Counted from the stretch's first letter, positions 7,872 through 17,173 are shown. The stretch: 64,000 bases of DNA from Paenibacillus sp. (GCA_031180825.1 JAPSLM010000004.1:124001-188000), one strand, 5' to 3'. Program-made: numbers and translations. Notes: a model not told the origin generated them from the letters alone.

Positions 7872-8870
7872 ATGGACGGAGCGCCATCAAGCCGCCACGG
7901 GAACGTGACGAAACACGGCGACGTGCTGCAGATCAAGGTGCCTCTGCCGTTTCCGCTGCGCTGGGTGAACAGCTATTTGCTGCCGGGGGAGCACGGCTGG
8001 ACGCTGATCGATCCGGGCCTGCGGACGGAGGCGGCCGAAGCCGTCTGGTCGTTGGCGCTAGCGGAGCTTGGGCTCGGCTATTCGGACATCGACCGAATCG
8101 TGCTGACGCATCATCATCCGGACCATTACGGGCTGGCCGGGTGGTTTCAAGAGCGTACCGGCGCGCCCGTGCTGATGTCGCGGAGCGGGCTTGAGCAGAC
8201 GCGCTTGCTCTGGGGAGACGGCCAGCCGATGACCCAGCGGATGATCGGACTTTTCCGGCGGGAAGGGCTGCCGGAGGAGCTGGCGAAGCCGCTGGAAGAG
8301 CATATGGAAAGCTTTGTCGCGTCCGTTTCGCCGCAGCCGGAGGTCACCGTCGTGGAAGCCGGGGAGCGCGTAAGACTCGGCCGCGAGGAATACGAAGCGA
8401 TTGAGACGCCGGGACATGCCGCAGGGCATTTGTGCTTCTACCGCGAGGAGACGGGCGTCATGTTCTGCGGGGATCACGTGCTTCCGCAAATATCCCCGAA
8501 CGTCAGCTACTTGCCCGGAGGGATCGACGAGAACCCGCTTGCCAGCTATTTGGCCAGCTTGAAAGCGATTCGACGCTACGAGGTGCGGCTCGCATTTCCC
8601 GGTCACCGGGAGCCCTTCGGCGGCCTTCAGCAGCGGGCCGACGAGCTGCTCGCCCATCATGCGGAGCGTCTGGAGGCGATGCGGTCGAAGCTTGCGGAGC
8701 CGGCAACGGCGTATCACGTATGCCGGGCGACCTTCGGGGAGCGGCTTAGCCTGCATCAGCTGCGCTTTGCGCTCTCGGAAACGCTCGCGCACCTGATCTG
8801 GCTGCGCGAAGCCGGCAAGCTGACCGAAAGCGTGCGCGAGGGGCTCGTATTGTACCGGCAAGCGCAGTAG
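7872..8870 (+). CDS. MBL-fold metallo-hydrolase
   Basis: 332 residues of the metallo-beta-lactamase fold. The zinc motif THHHPDHYG is at about residues 79-87, a later histidine in ETPGHAAGHL and an aspartate in MFCGDHVL complete the two-metal site, and FPGHREPF supplies the last histidine. The C-terminal 90 residues form a helical extension seen in YflN-like and glyoxalase-like relatives. An in-frame TTG exists at 7848, but ATG 7872 has AGGAGGG upstream at the right distance. The substrate is unknown; probably a thioester or phosphodiester hydrolase of the cytosol. Confidence 0.85.
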   Translation: MDGAPSSRHGNVTKHGDVLQIKVPLPFPLRWVNSYLLPGEHGWTLIDPGLRTEAAEAVWSLALAELGLGYSDIDRIVLTHHHPDHYGLAGWFQERTGAPVLMSRSGLEQTRLLWGDGQPMTQRMIGLFRREGLPEELAKPLEEHMESFVASVSPQPEVTVVEAGERVRLGREEYEAIETPGHAAGHLCFYREETGVMFCGDHVLPQISPNVSYLPGGIDENPLASYLASLKAIRRYEVRLAFPGHREPFGGLQQRADELLAHHAERLEAMRSKLAEPATAYHVCRATFGERLSLHQLRFALSETLAHLIWLREAGKLTESVREGLVLYRQAQ

Positions 8871-8912
8871 AGATGCAATTGCCGGTTTCGGCCAGCCGCC
8901 GCCGTGCGTCAT

Positions 8913-8934
8913 GGCTCCGTTTTCGAACGGAGCC
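8913..8934 (+). terminator. Hairpin with UUCG tetraloop after the MBL gene
   Basis: GGCTCCGTT-TTCG-AACGGAGCC, nine perfect pairs with a stable tetraloop. The downstream T-run is poor (TGTTGCGTTTTGG), so it may end transcription inefficiently or protect the 3' end. Confidence 0.6.
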
Positions 8935-9071
8935 TGTTGCGTTTTGGACATGGCAGATATCAGGGGGTAAGTTTTGGAATAAAAAGGGAGTCATTGGGAA
9001 ATAGTAGATGATCTGCAACGTTTTTTTGTTCACGGTTATCGGACTATTTTTTCAACTGGAGGCGGCTTCCT

Positions 9072-10148
9072 TTGAACATAAAACGAAGCTTGGCGAACCG
9101 GGCCGTATCGCTGTCGCTTGCTGCGGCTTGCCTGCTGCCCGTGGCGGGGTGCGTCCGCTTGACGGATGCGGAGCCCCGTGCATTGCAAACGGAGGAAGCG
9201 CGGCTCGTTGCCGCGGGCATTGACGAAGGCCGCGGCGGCCTTCGCGTAACGACAGGCTACGGCCCGCCTGGGTCCGGCCGCCCGCTGCGGCCTTACTCGA
9301 ACGACGGTCCGCGGACGCAATCGTTCGTTTCGTTCCAGGCAGCGGCTTATCGTTGGGAGCGGCAGCGGCCGCCGGAGCTTGTGGCGATTGGCGAAGCTTG
9401 GGCGCGTTCGCACGGTTTTCCCGCCTCGTGGACGAGGCAGATCCGGATGCTCGGCGTGAAGCAGGGCCGCAGACCGCTTGTGGCGGTGGTGGAAGGGACG
9501 GCCGAGCGGTTCGTCGGCAGCCCGGACGCAATGACCGGCGGCATTGCGCGGCTCCGGGAAGGGGGCTGGACTGCGGACCCGCTGCGCTTCGCGGGAAGCG
9601 CGTACGAGGACGATGTAGTCCTGCCCTATTTGCCGGCAAGCTCGGCCGAGGCGGATAATCTTACCAACGGATCAGGTGTTTCAATCCGGGCGCTTGTGTT
9701 TAAGAAGCAGGAGCTTGCCGCCGAGCTGACCGCGGCCCAAAGCAATCTTCTTGCCTGCATGATGGGCGGGTACGGTCTGCCGAAGCTCGAATGGTCTTCG
9801 TCGGAGACGACGTTTGCTACCGATTCGCCGCTGCTGCGCAATATTACTTGCCGGGCCGAAATTGCGAGCAACGGCGATTTGAAGCAGCCCCGGCTGAACC
9901 TTGTGATGCGGGTGGCGGCTTCGCCCGGCGGACCACCCGTTTCCGCCGATAGCTGGGCATCGAACCTGCGGCGGCAGGGAACGGAATTGATCCGGTTGTT
10001 TCAAGGCCTGCGCTCCGATCCGCTGCGCTTGGGGGAGTCCGTACGGCAGCAATATCCTGGCGTGTGGAACCAGGACCGCTGGCGCGACGCTCTCACCCGC
10101 GCCCGAATCGATCTGCAGGTCAGGGTTACATTCGACGGAGGTGCTTGA
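9072..10148 (+). CDS. Divergent Ger(x)C-like lipoprotein, orphan
   Basis: 358 residues starting at TTG 9072 after CTGGAGGCGG. The N-terminus is a lipoprotein signal with lipobox PVAG-C near residue 27. Three places fit the Ger(x)C (GerAC) germinant-receptor subunit family: AAGIDEGRGG shortly after the lipobox, LVAIGEAWARSHGF in the position of the conserved IGE-x-x-A-x-x-G segment, and a C-terminal ELIRLFQGLRSDPLRLGES followed by QQYPGVWNQDRW, matching the family's sDifgfG...kyPk.Wk ending. Typical members are 370-400 residues. No A or B subunit gene is adjacent. It probably sits on the outer face of the spore inner membrane if functional. The assignment rests on pattern similarity only. Confidence 0.6.
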   Translation: MNIKRSLANRAVSLSLAAACLLPVAGCVRLTDAEPRALQTEEARLVAAGIDEGRGGLRVTTGYGPPGSGRPLRPYSNDGPRTQSFVSFQAAAYRWERQRPPELVAIGEAWARSHGFPASWTRQIRMLGVKQGRRPLVAVVEGTAERFVGSPDAMTGGIARLREGGWTADPLRFAGSAYEDDVVLPYLPASSAEADNLTNGSGVSIRALVFKKQELAAELTAAQSNLLACMMGGYGLPKLEWSSSETTFATDSPLLRNITCRAEIASNGDLKQPRLNLVMRVAASPGGPPVSADSWASNLRRQGTELIRLFQGLRSDPLRLGESVRQQYPGVWNQDRWRDALTRARIDLQVRVTFDGGA

Positions 10149-10228
10149 ACACTTGAAGCCGGAGAACACCTATATTGCTCGAAATAAACGGCAAAGCCTT
10201 AAGGCTCGAACAGACTCCCAATAAAAAG

Positions 10229-10258
10229 CGGCGCTCTCTCCTGAACGGAGAAGCGCCG
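10229..10258. terminator. Bidirectional terminator
   Basis: CGGCGCTCTCTCC-TGAAC-GGAGAAGCGCCG hairpin between convergent genes, with AAAAA on one side and TTTT on the other. Confidence 0.8.
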
Positions 10259-10265
10259 TTTTCCA

Positions 10266-10781
10266 TTACGCCCGTGTTTCTTCCTTTTCTTTTTGCTTGC
10301 GGTGGGCGATGCGGCTGCTGGCGGACGCCGCAATGGCGCCGACGATATCGTCGAGGAACGTGTGCTTGTGCTCGCCGCTTTTGTCGTTCAGCCGCCCGAC
10401 CAGCCCAGGCTTGAGTTTGTCGATATATCCAAAGTTGGTGAGCCCGATGCTGCCGTACACATTGACGATGGACAGAGCCAAAATTTCGTCGCAGCCGTAC
10501 AGCCCCTCGTCGTTTACAATCATCTCCTGAAGCGGCGACAGCAGCTTGCCTTCCTCGGCCAGCACGTCGAGCTGAATCCCCGTCAGAATGGCATTCTGCA
10601 CTTCCCGCTTGCCGAGGACCTGCTCCACGCTTTCCCGGCATTCGTCCATTGTCAAGCTGGAGTAGTAGTCTTTTTGCAGAAAATACGTAAGCTCCGCTAT
10701 ATCTTCCATCGTCACGCCGCGCTTTGTCAGCCAAAAGGCCGAAGCTTCGGCAACCTGCTTGCTGTTCAAGCTATAGCTCAT
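10266..10781 (-). CDS. Phosphatidylglycerophosphatase A-related protein (YutG-type)
   Basis: 171 residues. The C-terminal half carries the PgpA family pattern: YGSIGLTNFGYIDKLKPGLV, then HTFLDDIVGAIAASASSRIAH, where the paired aspartates of the LDD motif are the likely metal ligands. The N-terminal half is helical. PgpA removes phosphate from phosphatidylglycerol phosphate, but the YutG-like Bacillus forms are short, soluble-looking and of unproven activity, so the true substrate is uncertain. It is preceded on the same strand by the diguanylate cyclase gene with 10 bp between them, so the two are likely cotranscribed. Confidence 0.75.
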   Translation of the reverse strand: MSYSLNSKQVAEASAFWLTKRGVTMEDIAELTYFLQKDYYSSLTMDECRESVEQVLGKREVQNAILTGIQLDVLAEEGKLLSPLQEMIVNDEGLYGCDEILALSIVNVYGSIGLTNFGYIDKLKPGLVGRLNDKSGEHKHTFLDDIVGAIAASASSRIAHRKQKEKEETRA

Positions 10782-10791
10782 AGAGGCCTCC

Positions 10792-11664
10792 TTAAAAATC
10801 CGAGAAAAACCGGAAATGGTTTTTGCCTTGCTGCTTCGATGCGTACATCGCCGTATCGGCGCGCTGCAGCAGCGTTTCGATATCGTGCCCGTCCTCGGGA
10901 TAGCACGAGACGCCGATGCTGCCCGTAATGCTCATGGTCTGGCCGTTCAGCTCGAAAGGCTGGTTCAGCGTCTGCGCGATTCTGCCGACGACCTTGGCAA
11001 TATCTTCCCGATGCTCGAACTGCTGCAGCAGCACGACGAACTCGTCGCCGCCCATCCGGCAGACCGTATCCGGTTCCCGGATGGAATACGAGAGGCGGGA
11101 AGCGGCCATGGTCAAGAGCTCGTCGCCGGTGGCATGGCCGTATGTATCGTTAATCCGTTTAAAATCATCGAGGTCCAAGTAAATGACGGCCAGCTTATGG
11201 CGGTAACGCTTCGCTATCTGCAGCGATTGCGTAAAGCGGTCTTGAAACAGCCTGCGGTTCGGGAGCTGGGTCAACGGATCATAGTAAGCGAGACGGGTCA
11301 GCCGCTCTTCCTGCCGCTTGAACGCCGTGATGTCTTTGGCGGCCAGGGCGGCCTGCCATCCCGAGGACTTGCAAGCTAACGGATATCCCCGACCTTCCAG
11401 CCATACGAGAGCTCCGTCCGGCAGCACGGCCCGGAACGTCATGGCGAACGGTTCGCGTTCTTGAACCAGTCGGAGGCAGGCCTGCTGCAGCGGAAGGAGA
11501 TCGGTTTCGTATATCCAGCGGTACAATGCCGAACCGTAGTTGGACTTTGGGGATAAGCCGACCGGCGAACCGGTTTCGTCGAATACCCAAAGCCAATCCG
11601 GCGATTGAAGCACAACGGCCCGGTATAGGTCGTCAGGCGCGAAATCTTGAAGACGGTTTTCCAT
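10792..11664 (-). CDS. PAS-GGDEF diguanylate cyclase
   Basis: 290 residues: a PAS-like sensor (about residues 12-120; DWLWVFDETG, FRAVLPDGALVWLEGRG) followed by a GGDEF domain (about 125-288). The intact GGDEF at residues 205-209 predicts synthesis of cyclic di-GMP from two GTP. The inhibitory site R-E-P-D lies at 196-199, five residues before GGDEF, so product inhibition is expected. No transmembrane segment is seen, hence a cytosolic sensor. The ribosome binding site AAGAGGTGA precedes the ATG, and a promoter lies at 11699-11728. Confidence 0.93.
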   Translation of the reverse strand: MENRLQDFAPDDLYRAVVLQSPDWLWVFDETGSPVGLSPKSNYGSALYRWIYETDLLPLQQACLRLVQEREPFAMTFRAVLPDGALVWLEGRGYPLACKSSGWQAALAAKDITAFKRQEERLTRLAYYDPLTQLPNRRLFQDRFTQSLQIAKRYRHKLAVIYLDLDDFKRINDTYGHATGDELLTMAASRLSYSIREPDTVCRMGGDEFVVLLQQFEHREDIAKVVGRIAQTLNQPFELNGQTMSITGSIGVSCYPEDGHDIETLLQRADTAMYASKQQGKNHFRFFSDF

Positions 11665-11698
11665 GGAAAATCACCTCTTTTTGGAAAAACACACCTCT

Positions 11699-11728
11699 AT
11701 TATAGGCTTTTAGTACTGTATAAATCAA
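11699..11728 (-). promoter_or_regulatory. SigA-type promoter of the GGDEF gene
   Basis: Minus strand TTGATT (11728-11723), 18-bp spacer, perfect TATAAT (11704-11699), 35 bp upstream of the start codon. Confidence 0.65.
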
Positions 11729-11861
11729 GGAGATATCGGTCCAAAGTACCATTATTTTAATCTTCCTCCGAATCGGACAAATGGGTGTCATAAACTTGTC
11801 TGCCGCCCGTATACATAAAAGTAAAAACGGACAACACCCCAATATCAAGGAGGAAACATGC

Positions 11862-12902
11862 ATGAAACAATACAAATGGATACGATGGGCCGCCGCTGCC
11901 GGAATGGTCGTTCTGCTTGCCTCCGGCTGCTCGCTACCGGGAAAGAAGGAACAGTCTCAGCAAATCGATCCTCCGCCGGCCGGAGCGGACGCCATGGCCA
12001 CAAGCGGCAAAGTGTCCCAGACGGTTGCAAACCCGATGCAGGTGACGATTTACGCCAAGGACGAGAAAGGGTTCGTCGCTCCGATTGCCGTTCAAGTCGA
12101 AAAGACGCAGGGCGCCGCCCGCAAGGCGCTTGAATACATGGTGGACGGCGGTCCGGTACAAGGACGTCTGCCGGCCGGATTCACAAGCCTGCTTCCCAAA
12201 GGTACCGAAATCAAAGGCATTAATATCGTGGAGGATCAAAAGCTGGCTATCGTTGATTTTTCCAAAATGTTTGCGGATTATAACCTGCAGGACGAAAGAA
12301 AAATTATGGAAGCCGTCACCTGGACCTTGACGGGCTTTCCTTCGGTGGAGAAAGTGCAGCTTCGGGTCGAGGGCAAGCCTTTGAAAGAGATGCCGGTCGG
12401 CGGCACGCCGCTTGACGAACCGCTGACCCGTGCGGTCGGCATCAATGTGGAGAAGCCGGAAAGCGTGGAATACGGACAATCGACGCCGGTCACACTGTAC
12501 TTTTTAAACCAGAATCAGGAAAATTACAGCTATTATGTGCCTGTCACCCGGCTTGTCCCAAGGACGGACAACGTCGCGGAAGCGGTGGTCCGGCAGCTCA
12601 TTGCGGGACCGGATCAGAAGAAGGGGCTGGTTGCCGTTATGGCACCGGGAGCCGAGCTCCTGAAAGTGGAAAAAACAGACGAGTTGATTACGGTCAATTT
12701 CTCGGACAAAATGCTCGGCCCGGATAAAAAAGCGCCTGCCGAAGCGCTGAAAGCGGTCGTTTTATCGCTCACGGAAAATACGAACGCGGCCGCCAAGGTG
12801 CAAATTCTCGTAAACGGCGACGCCAAAGTAAGCGCGACCGACAATCAGAGCTACGCGAAGCCCGTATCCCGGCCCCAGACCGTGAATCAGCTTAAGCTGT
12901 AG
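11862..12902 (+). CDS. gerM: Sporulation/germination lipoprotein GerM
   Basis: 346 residues. It starts at ATG 11862 after AAGGAGGAAACATGC rather than at the earlier in-frame ATG 11781. The signal peptide MKQYKWIRWAAAAGM ends in lipobox LASG-C. Two GerMN domains follow, recognised from the repeated pattern LLPKGTEIKGINIVEDQK...VDFS and APGAELLKVEKTDELITVNFS. GerM is needed for proper septal peptidoglycan and engulfment in sporulation and for germination in Bacillus. It precedes rph and rdgB as in B. subtilis. A terminator follows it, so rph has its own promoter. Confidence 0.92.
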   Translation: MKQYKWIRWAAAAGMVVLLASGCSLPGKKEQSQQIDPPPAGADAMATSGKVSQTVANPMQVTIYAKDEKGFVAPIAVQVEKTQGAARKALEYMVDGGPVQGRLPAGFTSLLPKGTEIKGINIVEDQKLAIVDFSKMFADYNLQDERKIMEAVTWTLTGFPSVEKVQLRVEGKPLKEMPVGGTPLDEPLTRAVGINVEKPESVEYGQSTPVTLYFLNQNQENYSYYVPVTRLVPRTDNVAEAVVRQLIAGPDQKKGLVAVMAPGAELLKVEKTDELITVNFSDKMLGPDKKAPAEALKAVVLSLTENTNAAAKVQILVNGDAKVSATDNQSYAKPVSRPQTVNQLKL

Positions 12903-12921
12903 AACACGCCTTATAAACGAA

Positions 12922-12962
12922 CGCTCCTTCCTGTGCAGTCCGCTTCCGGAAGGAGCGATTTT
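12922..12962 (+). terminator. Terminator after gerM
   Basis: CGCTCCTTCC / GGAAGGAGCG stem with a 16-nt loop, followed by ATTTTT. Confidence 0.8.
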
Positions 12963-12981
12963 TCGTTTCCCGCAGGGCCGT

Positions 12982-13010
12982 TTGGTTTTCCCAAGGCGCT
13001 CTGGTACAAT
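12982..13010 (+). promoter_or_regulatory. Promoter of rph-rdgB
   Basis: TTGGTT at 12982-12987, 17-bp spacer, TACAAT at 13005-13010. Confidence 0.6.
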
Positions 13011-13047
13011 GGGAACGTGAAAGCCAAAAGGAGGAAATGAGACTTAG

Positions 13048-13806
13048 ATGAGAAGCGACGGGAGAAGGGTCGATCAGGCGCGTCCTGTAAAAATTACGAC
13101 CAATTACAATAAACATGCCGAAGGCTCGGTGCTGATCGAAGTGGGAGATACGCGGGTCATCTGCACGGCGACGGTGGAGGAGCGGGTTCCTCCGTTTATG
13201 AAAGGACAGGGCAAAGGATGGGTGACGGCCGAATACTCGATGCTGCCCCGGGCGACTTCGGTCCGCAATCAGCGCGAAGCGGCCAAAGGGAAGGTGGGCG
13301 GACGCACCATGGAAATTCAGCGGCTGATCGGACGGGCGCTTCGCTCCGTCGTCGATCTGGAGGCGCTGGGCGAACGTTCCATTACGCTGGACTGCGACGT
13401 GATTCAGGCGGACGGAGGCACCCGGACGACGTCGATCACCGGCGCGTTCGTCGCCATGGCGATTGCAATGGATAAAATTGCGCGGGAGCGGAATTTGAAC
13501 CGGTTCCCGATCACCGATTTTCTCGGTTCCGTAAGCGTGGGCATCATTCAGGAGCAGCCGTGCCTGGACCTGAACTACGAGGAGGATTCCAAAGCGAAGG
13601 TCGATATGAACGTGGTGATGACCGGCCAAGGCAAATTCGTCGAGGTGCAAGGCACCGGAGAAGAAGCCCCGTTCTCCCGGCAAGAGCTTGACGCGCTGCT
13701 GGCGCTGGCCGAATCGGGCATTCAGGAGATGATTCGGGAACAAGCGCTGGCGCTCGGACCGATTGCCGAACGCATTAGGGGGACATCCCATGCGGCTCGG
13801 ACGTGA
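13048..13806 (+). CDS. rph: Ribonuclease PH
   Basis: A 252-residue phosphorolytic 3'-5' exoribonuclease that trims tRNA 3' ends, normally a hexameric ring. Family blocks are [11 protein letters not shown] at the N-terminus, [28 protein letters not shown] and [22 protein letters not shown], the last holding the phosphate and metal site. Length is typical. The AAAGGAGGAAATGAG ribosome binding region is slightly far from the ATG at 13048, but no better start exists. It overlaps rdgB by 17 bases, so the two are coupled. Confidence 0.96.
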   Translation: MRSDGRRVDQARPVKITTNYNKHAEGSVLIEVGDTRVICTATVEERVPPFMKGQGKGWVTAEYSMLPRATSVRNQREAAKGKVGGRTMEIQRLIGRALRSVVDLEALGERSITLDCDVIQADGGTRTTSITGAFVAMAIAMDKIARERNLNRFPITDFLGSVSVGIIQEQPCLDLNYEEDSKAKVDMNVVMTGQGKFVEVQGTGEEAPFSRQELDALLALAESGIQEMIREQALALGPIAERIRGTSHAART

Positions 13807-14419
13807 GGTTGTTATCGCGACGACAAACGCAGGTAAGCTCAAGGAGTTCGAGAAGATGTTCCGGGAGAAAGGCATCGCGGTCAAAAGCCTGCTCGATTAC
13901 CCGGAAATCCCGGATATCGTCGAGGACGGGGACACCTTTGCGGCGAACGCCTTGATCAAAGCCAGGGCGGTGGCCAGGCGGCTCGGCGTTGCTGCGGTGG
14001 CGGACGATTCCGGGTTGTGCGTGGACCGATTGAACGGCGCGCCGGGGGTGTACTCCGCCCGATACGCGGGCGAGCCGAAGGACGACGCGGCCAATAACCG
14101 CAAGCTCCTCAGCGAGCTGGACAAGCTGGGGCCGCTCCCCCGGCAGGACCATGCGGCTCATCCCGAAGCGCTCAGCTCCGCCCGTTTTGTGAGCGCCATT
14201 GCGCTCGTGGATGCGGAAGGAACGCCGCTTGCCGAAGTCGAAGGGACGTGCGAGGGCGTCATTATTCGCGAGCCGCGGGGCGGCGGGGGTTTCGGATATG
14301 ATCCGTTGTTTTACGTCCCGCAGCTCGGCCGGACGTTGGCGGAGCTGACGCTCGAAGAGAAAAATGCGCTCAGCCATCGCGGCCAGGCCATCGGGAAATT
14401 GTGGGGCTTTTTGGAATAA
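13790..14419 (+). CDS. rdgB: XTP/dITP diphosphatase (HAM1/RdgB)
   Basis: 209 residues that hydrolyse non-canonical purine triphosphates to monophosphates to keep inosine and xanthosine out of DNA and RNA. The N-terminal [14 protein letters not shown] and the central [22 protein letters not shown] and [11 protein letters not shown] blocks are diagnostic. ATG 13790, inside the end of rph, is chosen over the in-frame start at 13763 because AGGGGGA precedes it at the right distance and the family begins just before the ATTN motif. A 15-residue insertion ([13 protein letters not shown]) sits in the middle. The gene converges on asnB with only 13 bp between. Confidence 0.95.
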   Translation: MRLGREVVIATTNAGKLKEFEKMFREKGIAVKSLLDYPEIPDIVEDGDTFAANALIKARAVARRLGVAAVADDSGLCVDRLNGAPGVYSARYAGEPKDDAANNRKLLSELDKLGPLPRQDHAAHPEALSSARFVSAIALVDAEGTPLAEVEGTCEGVIIREPRGGGGFGYDPLFYVPQLGRTLAELTLEEKNALSHRGQAIGKLWGFLE

Positions 14420-14432
14420 AGAAGTGCCGCTA

Positions 14433-16283
14433 TTACCGGATCGATACTTTGTAATGGCGCAGCCACATGTCGACTTGAGCCAAATAGGCGAACAGCTGAG
14501 GCCCGGTCATCAGCTGGCCGAACCAAGGCAGCTGGAAGCGGCCTTGGTCGTCCTCGGCAAGGGCGCGGATTTTGGCCGTATCGATGAACGGAAGGAGAGG
14601 CGACGCGGGATCGCTTAATATTTCCAGGACCCGGGTGCGGACGGCGGACAAATAGTTCGGGTTGTGCGTTTTCGGATACGGGCTTTTTTTGCGGGCCAGC
14701 ACATCGTCGGGAAGGATGCCGCGGAGCGCTTTGCGCAAAATGCCTTTTTCCCGGTCGCCTGAGGCTTTGACCTCCCACGGGATGTTCCATACGTATTCGA
14801 CCAGCCGGTGATCGCAGAACGGCACGCGCACTTCGAGACCGACCGCCATGCTCATCCGGTCTTTGCGGTCGAGCAGCGTCGGCATAAAGCGGGTGATGTT
14901 CAAATAGGACATTTCCCGCATCCGGTTCTGCTGTCCGTTCTCGCCGGCCAGACGGGGTACTTCGGAGAGAGCTTGGCGGTAACGGTCCTGCACGTATTGG
15001 GCGGGCTTTACCCAATCGACGAATTCCGGCGAGAGCAGGGCGATGCGTTCGGGGGTCGCCAGCGACCAGGGGAACGTTCCGGCATTCAGTGCCTCCTCCC
15101 GGTGAAACCAAGGGTATCCGCCGAAAATTTCGTCGGCCGCTTCGCCGGATAACGCCACCGTGGCGCCTTTTTTAATTTCCCGGCAAAATAAATAAAGCGA
15201 ACCGTCCACATCGGCCATGCCGGGCAAGTCCCTGGCCAGCACGACGGTTCGGAGCGCCTCGACGAGCTCCGGCGTATCGAATTCGATCGCATGATGCACG
15301 GTTCCGAGGTATTCCGTCATCCGCTTGATCCAAGGCGCGTCCGCATTCGGCTGAAAGGCGCTGGCTTGGAAATGCTTGTCGTTATCGACGTAATCGACCG
15401 AATAGGTGTGCAGGGCTCCAAGCCCTTGCTGCGCATAGTATTGTGCGGCAAACGTGGTTAGGGCGCTGGAATCGAGCCCTCCGGACAGCAGCGTGCAGAT
15501 CGGCACATCCGAAGCGAGCTGCCGGATTACCGTATCCTGCAGCAGCTCGCGCACTTTGGCGGCCGTCGTCTCCGCGTCGTCCTCGTGCGGCTTGCTTTCC
15601 AGCTTCCAGTAGGCGCGGACGCTCAGGCCGCGCGCATCCATAACCATGCAGTGGCCGGGCTTCAGCTCCTGCATATTTTTGTATACGCCGTGGCCGGGCG
15701 TACGCGCCGGCCCGACGGCGAAAATTTCCGCCAGCCCTTCGCCGCTGATCTGAACCGTAAAATCCGGATGCGCGAGAATCGCCTTCGGCTCCGAACCGAA
15801 CAGCAGCCGGCCTTCCGAGTAGGAGTAGAAAAGAGGCTTGACGCCCAACCGGTCGCGTACGAGGAACAGCGACTGTTCTTCGTCGTCCCAGATGGCAAAG
15901 GCAAAAATGCCGTTGAGCCGGTCTACGCAGGCTCGGCCCCATTCGACGAACGAAACGAGCAGCACCTCGGTGTCGCAGGTGGTGGCGAACCGGTGGCCGC
16001 GCTGCTCCAGCTCTTTTTTTAGTTCGGGCGCATTGTATAGCTCGCCGTTATAGACGATGGTCATTGTATTATCCCCGACTTTTCGGGTCATGGGCTGGGC
16101 TCCGCCGGCCGGATCCATTACGCTCAGACGGCGGTGGCCGAGCGCGCACCGGGGCGTGATCCGGCTGCCGGAGGCATCCGGGCCGCGCGAGGCGAGCGTA
16201 TCCGTCATCGTTTCGAGAACGGACGGATACGGATACTGGGTCAAATCTTTGTTCCAATCAATCCATCCCGTGATTCCACACAT
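14433..16283 (-). CDS. asnB: Glutamine-hydrolysing asparagine synthase
   Basis: 616 residues. The start at 16283 puts cysteine directly after Met (MCGITGWI), the N-terminal nucleophile of the glutaminase domain, and GGAGAGG lies upstream; a longer frame to 16346 would bury that cysteine. Residues 1-200 are the glutaminase (HRRLSVMDP, VYNGELYN). From about 230 the AMP-forming synthetase follows with the pyrophosphate loop LLSGGLDSSAL and SGEAADEIFGGY. It makes asparagine from aspartate, glutamine and ATP. The size matches the AsnB/AsnO class of Bacillus. Several paralogues exist in such genomes, so which physiological role this copy has is open. Confidence 0.93.
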   Translation of the reverse strand: MCGITGWIDWNKDLTQYPYPSVLETMTDTLASRGPDASGSRITPRCALGHRRLSVMDPAGGAQPMTRKVGDNTMTIVYNGELYNAPELKKELEQRGHRFATTCDTEVLLVSFVEWGRACVDRLNGIFAFAIWDDEEQSLFLVRDRLGVKPLFYSYSEGRLLFGSEPKAILAHPDFTVQISGEGLAEIFAVGPARTPGHGVYKNMQELKPGHCMVMDARGLSVRAYWKLESKPHEDDAETTAAKVRELLQDTVIRQLASDVPICTLLSGGLDSSALTTFAAQYYAQQGLGALHTYSVDYVDNDKHFQASAFQPNADAPWIKRMTEYLGTVHHAIEFDTPELVEALRTVVLARDLPGMADVDGSLYLFCREIKKGATVALSGEAADEIFGGYPWFHREEALNAGTFPWSLATPERIALLSPEFVDWVKPAQYVQDRYRQALSEVPRLAGENGQQNRMREMSYLNITRFMPTLLDRKDRMSMAVGLEVRVPFCDHRLVEYVWNIPWEVKASGDREKGILRKALRGILPDDVLARKKSPYPKTHNPNYLSAVRTRVLEILSDPASPLLPFIDTAKIRALAEDDQGRFQLPWFGQLMTGPQLFAYLAQVDMWLRHYKVSIR

Positions 16284-16447
16284 AGCTTTCATCCTCTCCG
16301 GTCTCCAGAATCTGTCGTTCCCACGAGGGTCCAAAGATGACAGCAAGATGTTAAAGGTTATGCTTGGCGGGAGCGGATGATGTCTGTCCGGGCAAGCCGC
16401 GCCGCGGAAAACTTGATGAAAAAATGGACAAATGGCCGAAGAAAAGT

Positions 16448-16468
16448 TACACTTAGCGTATAGGTGTA
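16448..16468. promoter_or_regulatory. Operator-like inverted repeat
   Basis: TACACTTA-GCGTA-TAGGTGTA, arms matching at 7 of 8 positions, lying between divergent asnB and the gene at 16592. A downstream AT-rich TTTTTTATAAC could be part of a promoter, but no convincing hexamer pair was found. Confidence 0.4.
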
Positions 16469-16591
16469 TTTTTTATAACGGCCTGCGTTTAGGAAACCGA
16501 GTGTATAGAAAGCGCCGGTTTAGTCCCACGCTATAGCTGGAGGAACGTTAGGCAAGACAATTGATCAACAGGTAAAGGTGGTTCATCGTTA

Positions 16592-16933
16592 ATGAAAAGA
16601 ACGTTCTCAGAACAGCAGAGAGAATACAAGGAAGCCAAAGAAAACTTCGAGAAGGCGAATAAAGAGTTCGAGCAAAAGCTCGCTACGACAAAAAAGCTCG
16701 GCAACGTGACTCCGGAAGTGATGGAGCAGCTCGTCGGCGATACGGGACTTCATACGGCATTGAACCGGCTCGGTGCGGCGGAAGCCGCGCTTTTGAAATG
16801 GTCGCACGAAATGATTCAGAACGAACGCGATTATTTGCAAAACAAAGAGCAGGTCGACCGCATGTACAGTTTCATCGATCAAAATCCGCATATTAAAGCG
16901 CAGCTCATCCAAGCCGCGATGAAAATGGAATAG
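16592..16933 (+). CDS. Small coiled-coil protein of unknown function
   Basis: 113 residues, rich in Glu, Lys, Gln and Asn and almost wholly helical by composition. The first 35 residues (EYKEAKENFEKANKEF) look like a coiled coil, followed by a hydrophobic helix LGAAEAALLKWSHEMI. No signal peptide or membrane segment. It does not match a family I recognise. It stands alone with its own terminator, between asnB and the gene preceding tig. Confidence 0.75.
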   Translation: MKRTFSEQQREYKEAKENFEKANKEFEQKLATTKKLGNVTPEVMEQLVGDTGLHTALNRLGAAEAALLKWSHEMIQNERDYLQNKEQVDRMYSFIDQNPHIKAQLIQAAMKME

Positions 16934-16974
16934 ATTTTCGGGAAATGGAACGCTTGCACAGCGTCTGCATAACG

Positions 16975-17019
16975 GCAGCCCGGATGACGTGACGATCACG
17001 CATCCGCGGCTGCTTTTTT
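16975..17019 (+). terminator. Terminator
   Basis: GCAGCCCGGATG / CATCCGCGGCTGC with a 14-nt loop, followed by TTTTTT. Confidence 0.85.
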
Positions 17020-17173
17020 ATGTCTGCATAACGCGCGTCCGGATACGGCATTCTAAATTAAGGGATCGAAGGAACGGACAGGCAAGCGGATGGCGGCGCG
17101 AGATTTTGCTTTCGCTTCTTTTTTGGGGTACACTGGCATTCATAAAGAAGCTCAGCAAGAAAGGCGGTGTTTC

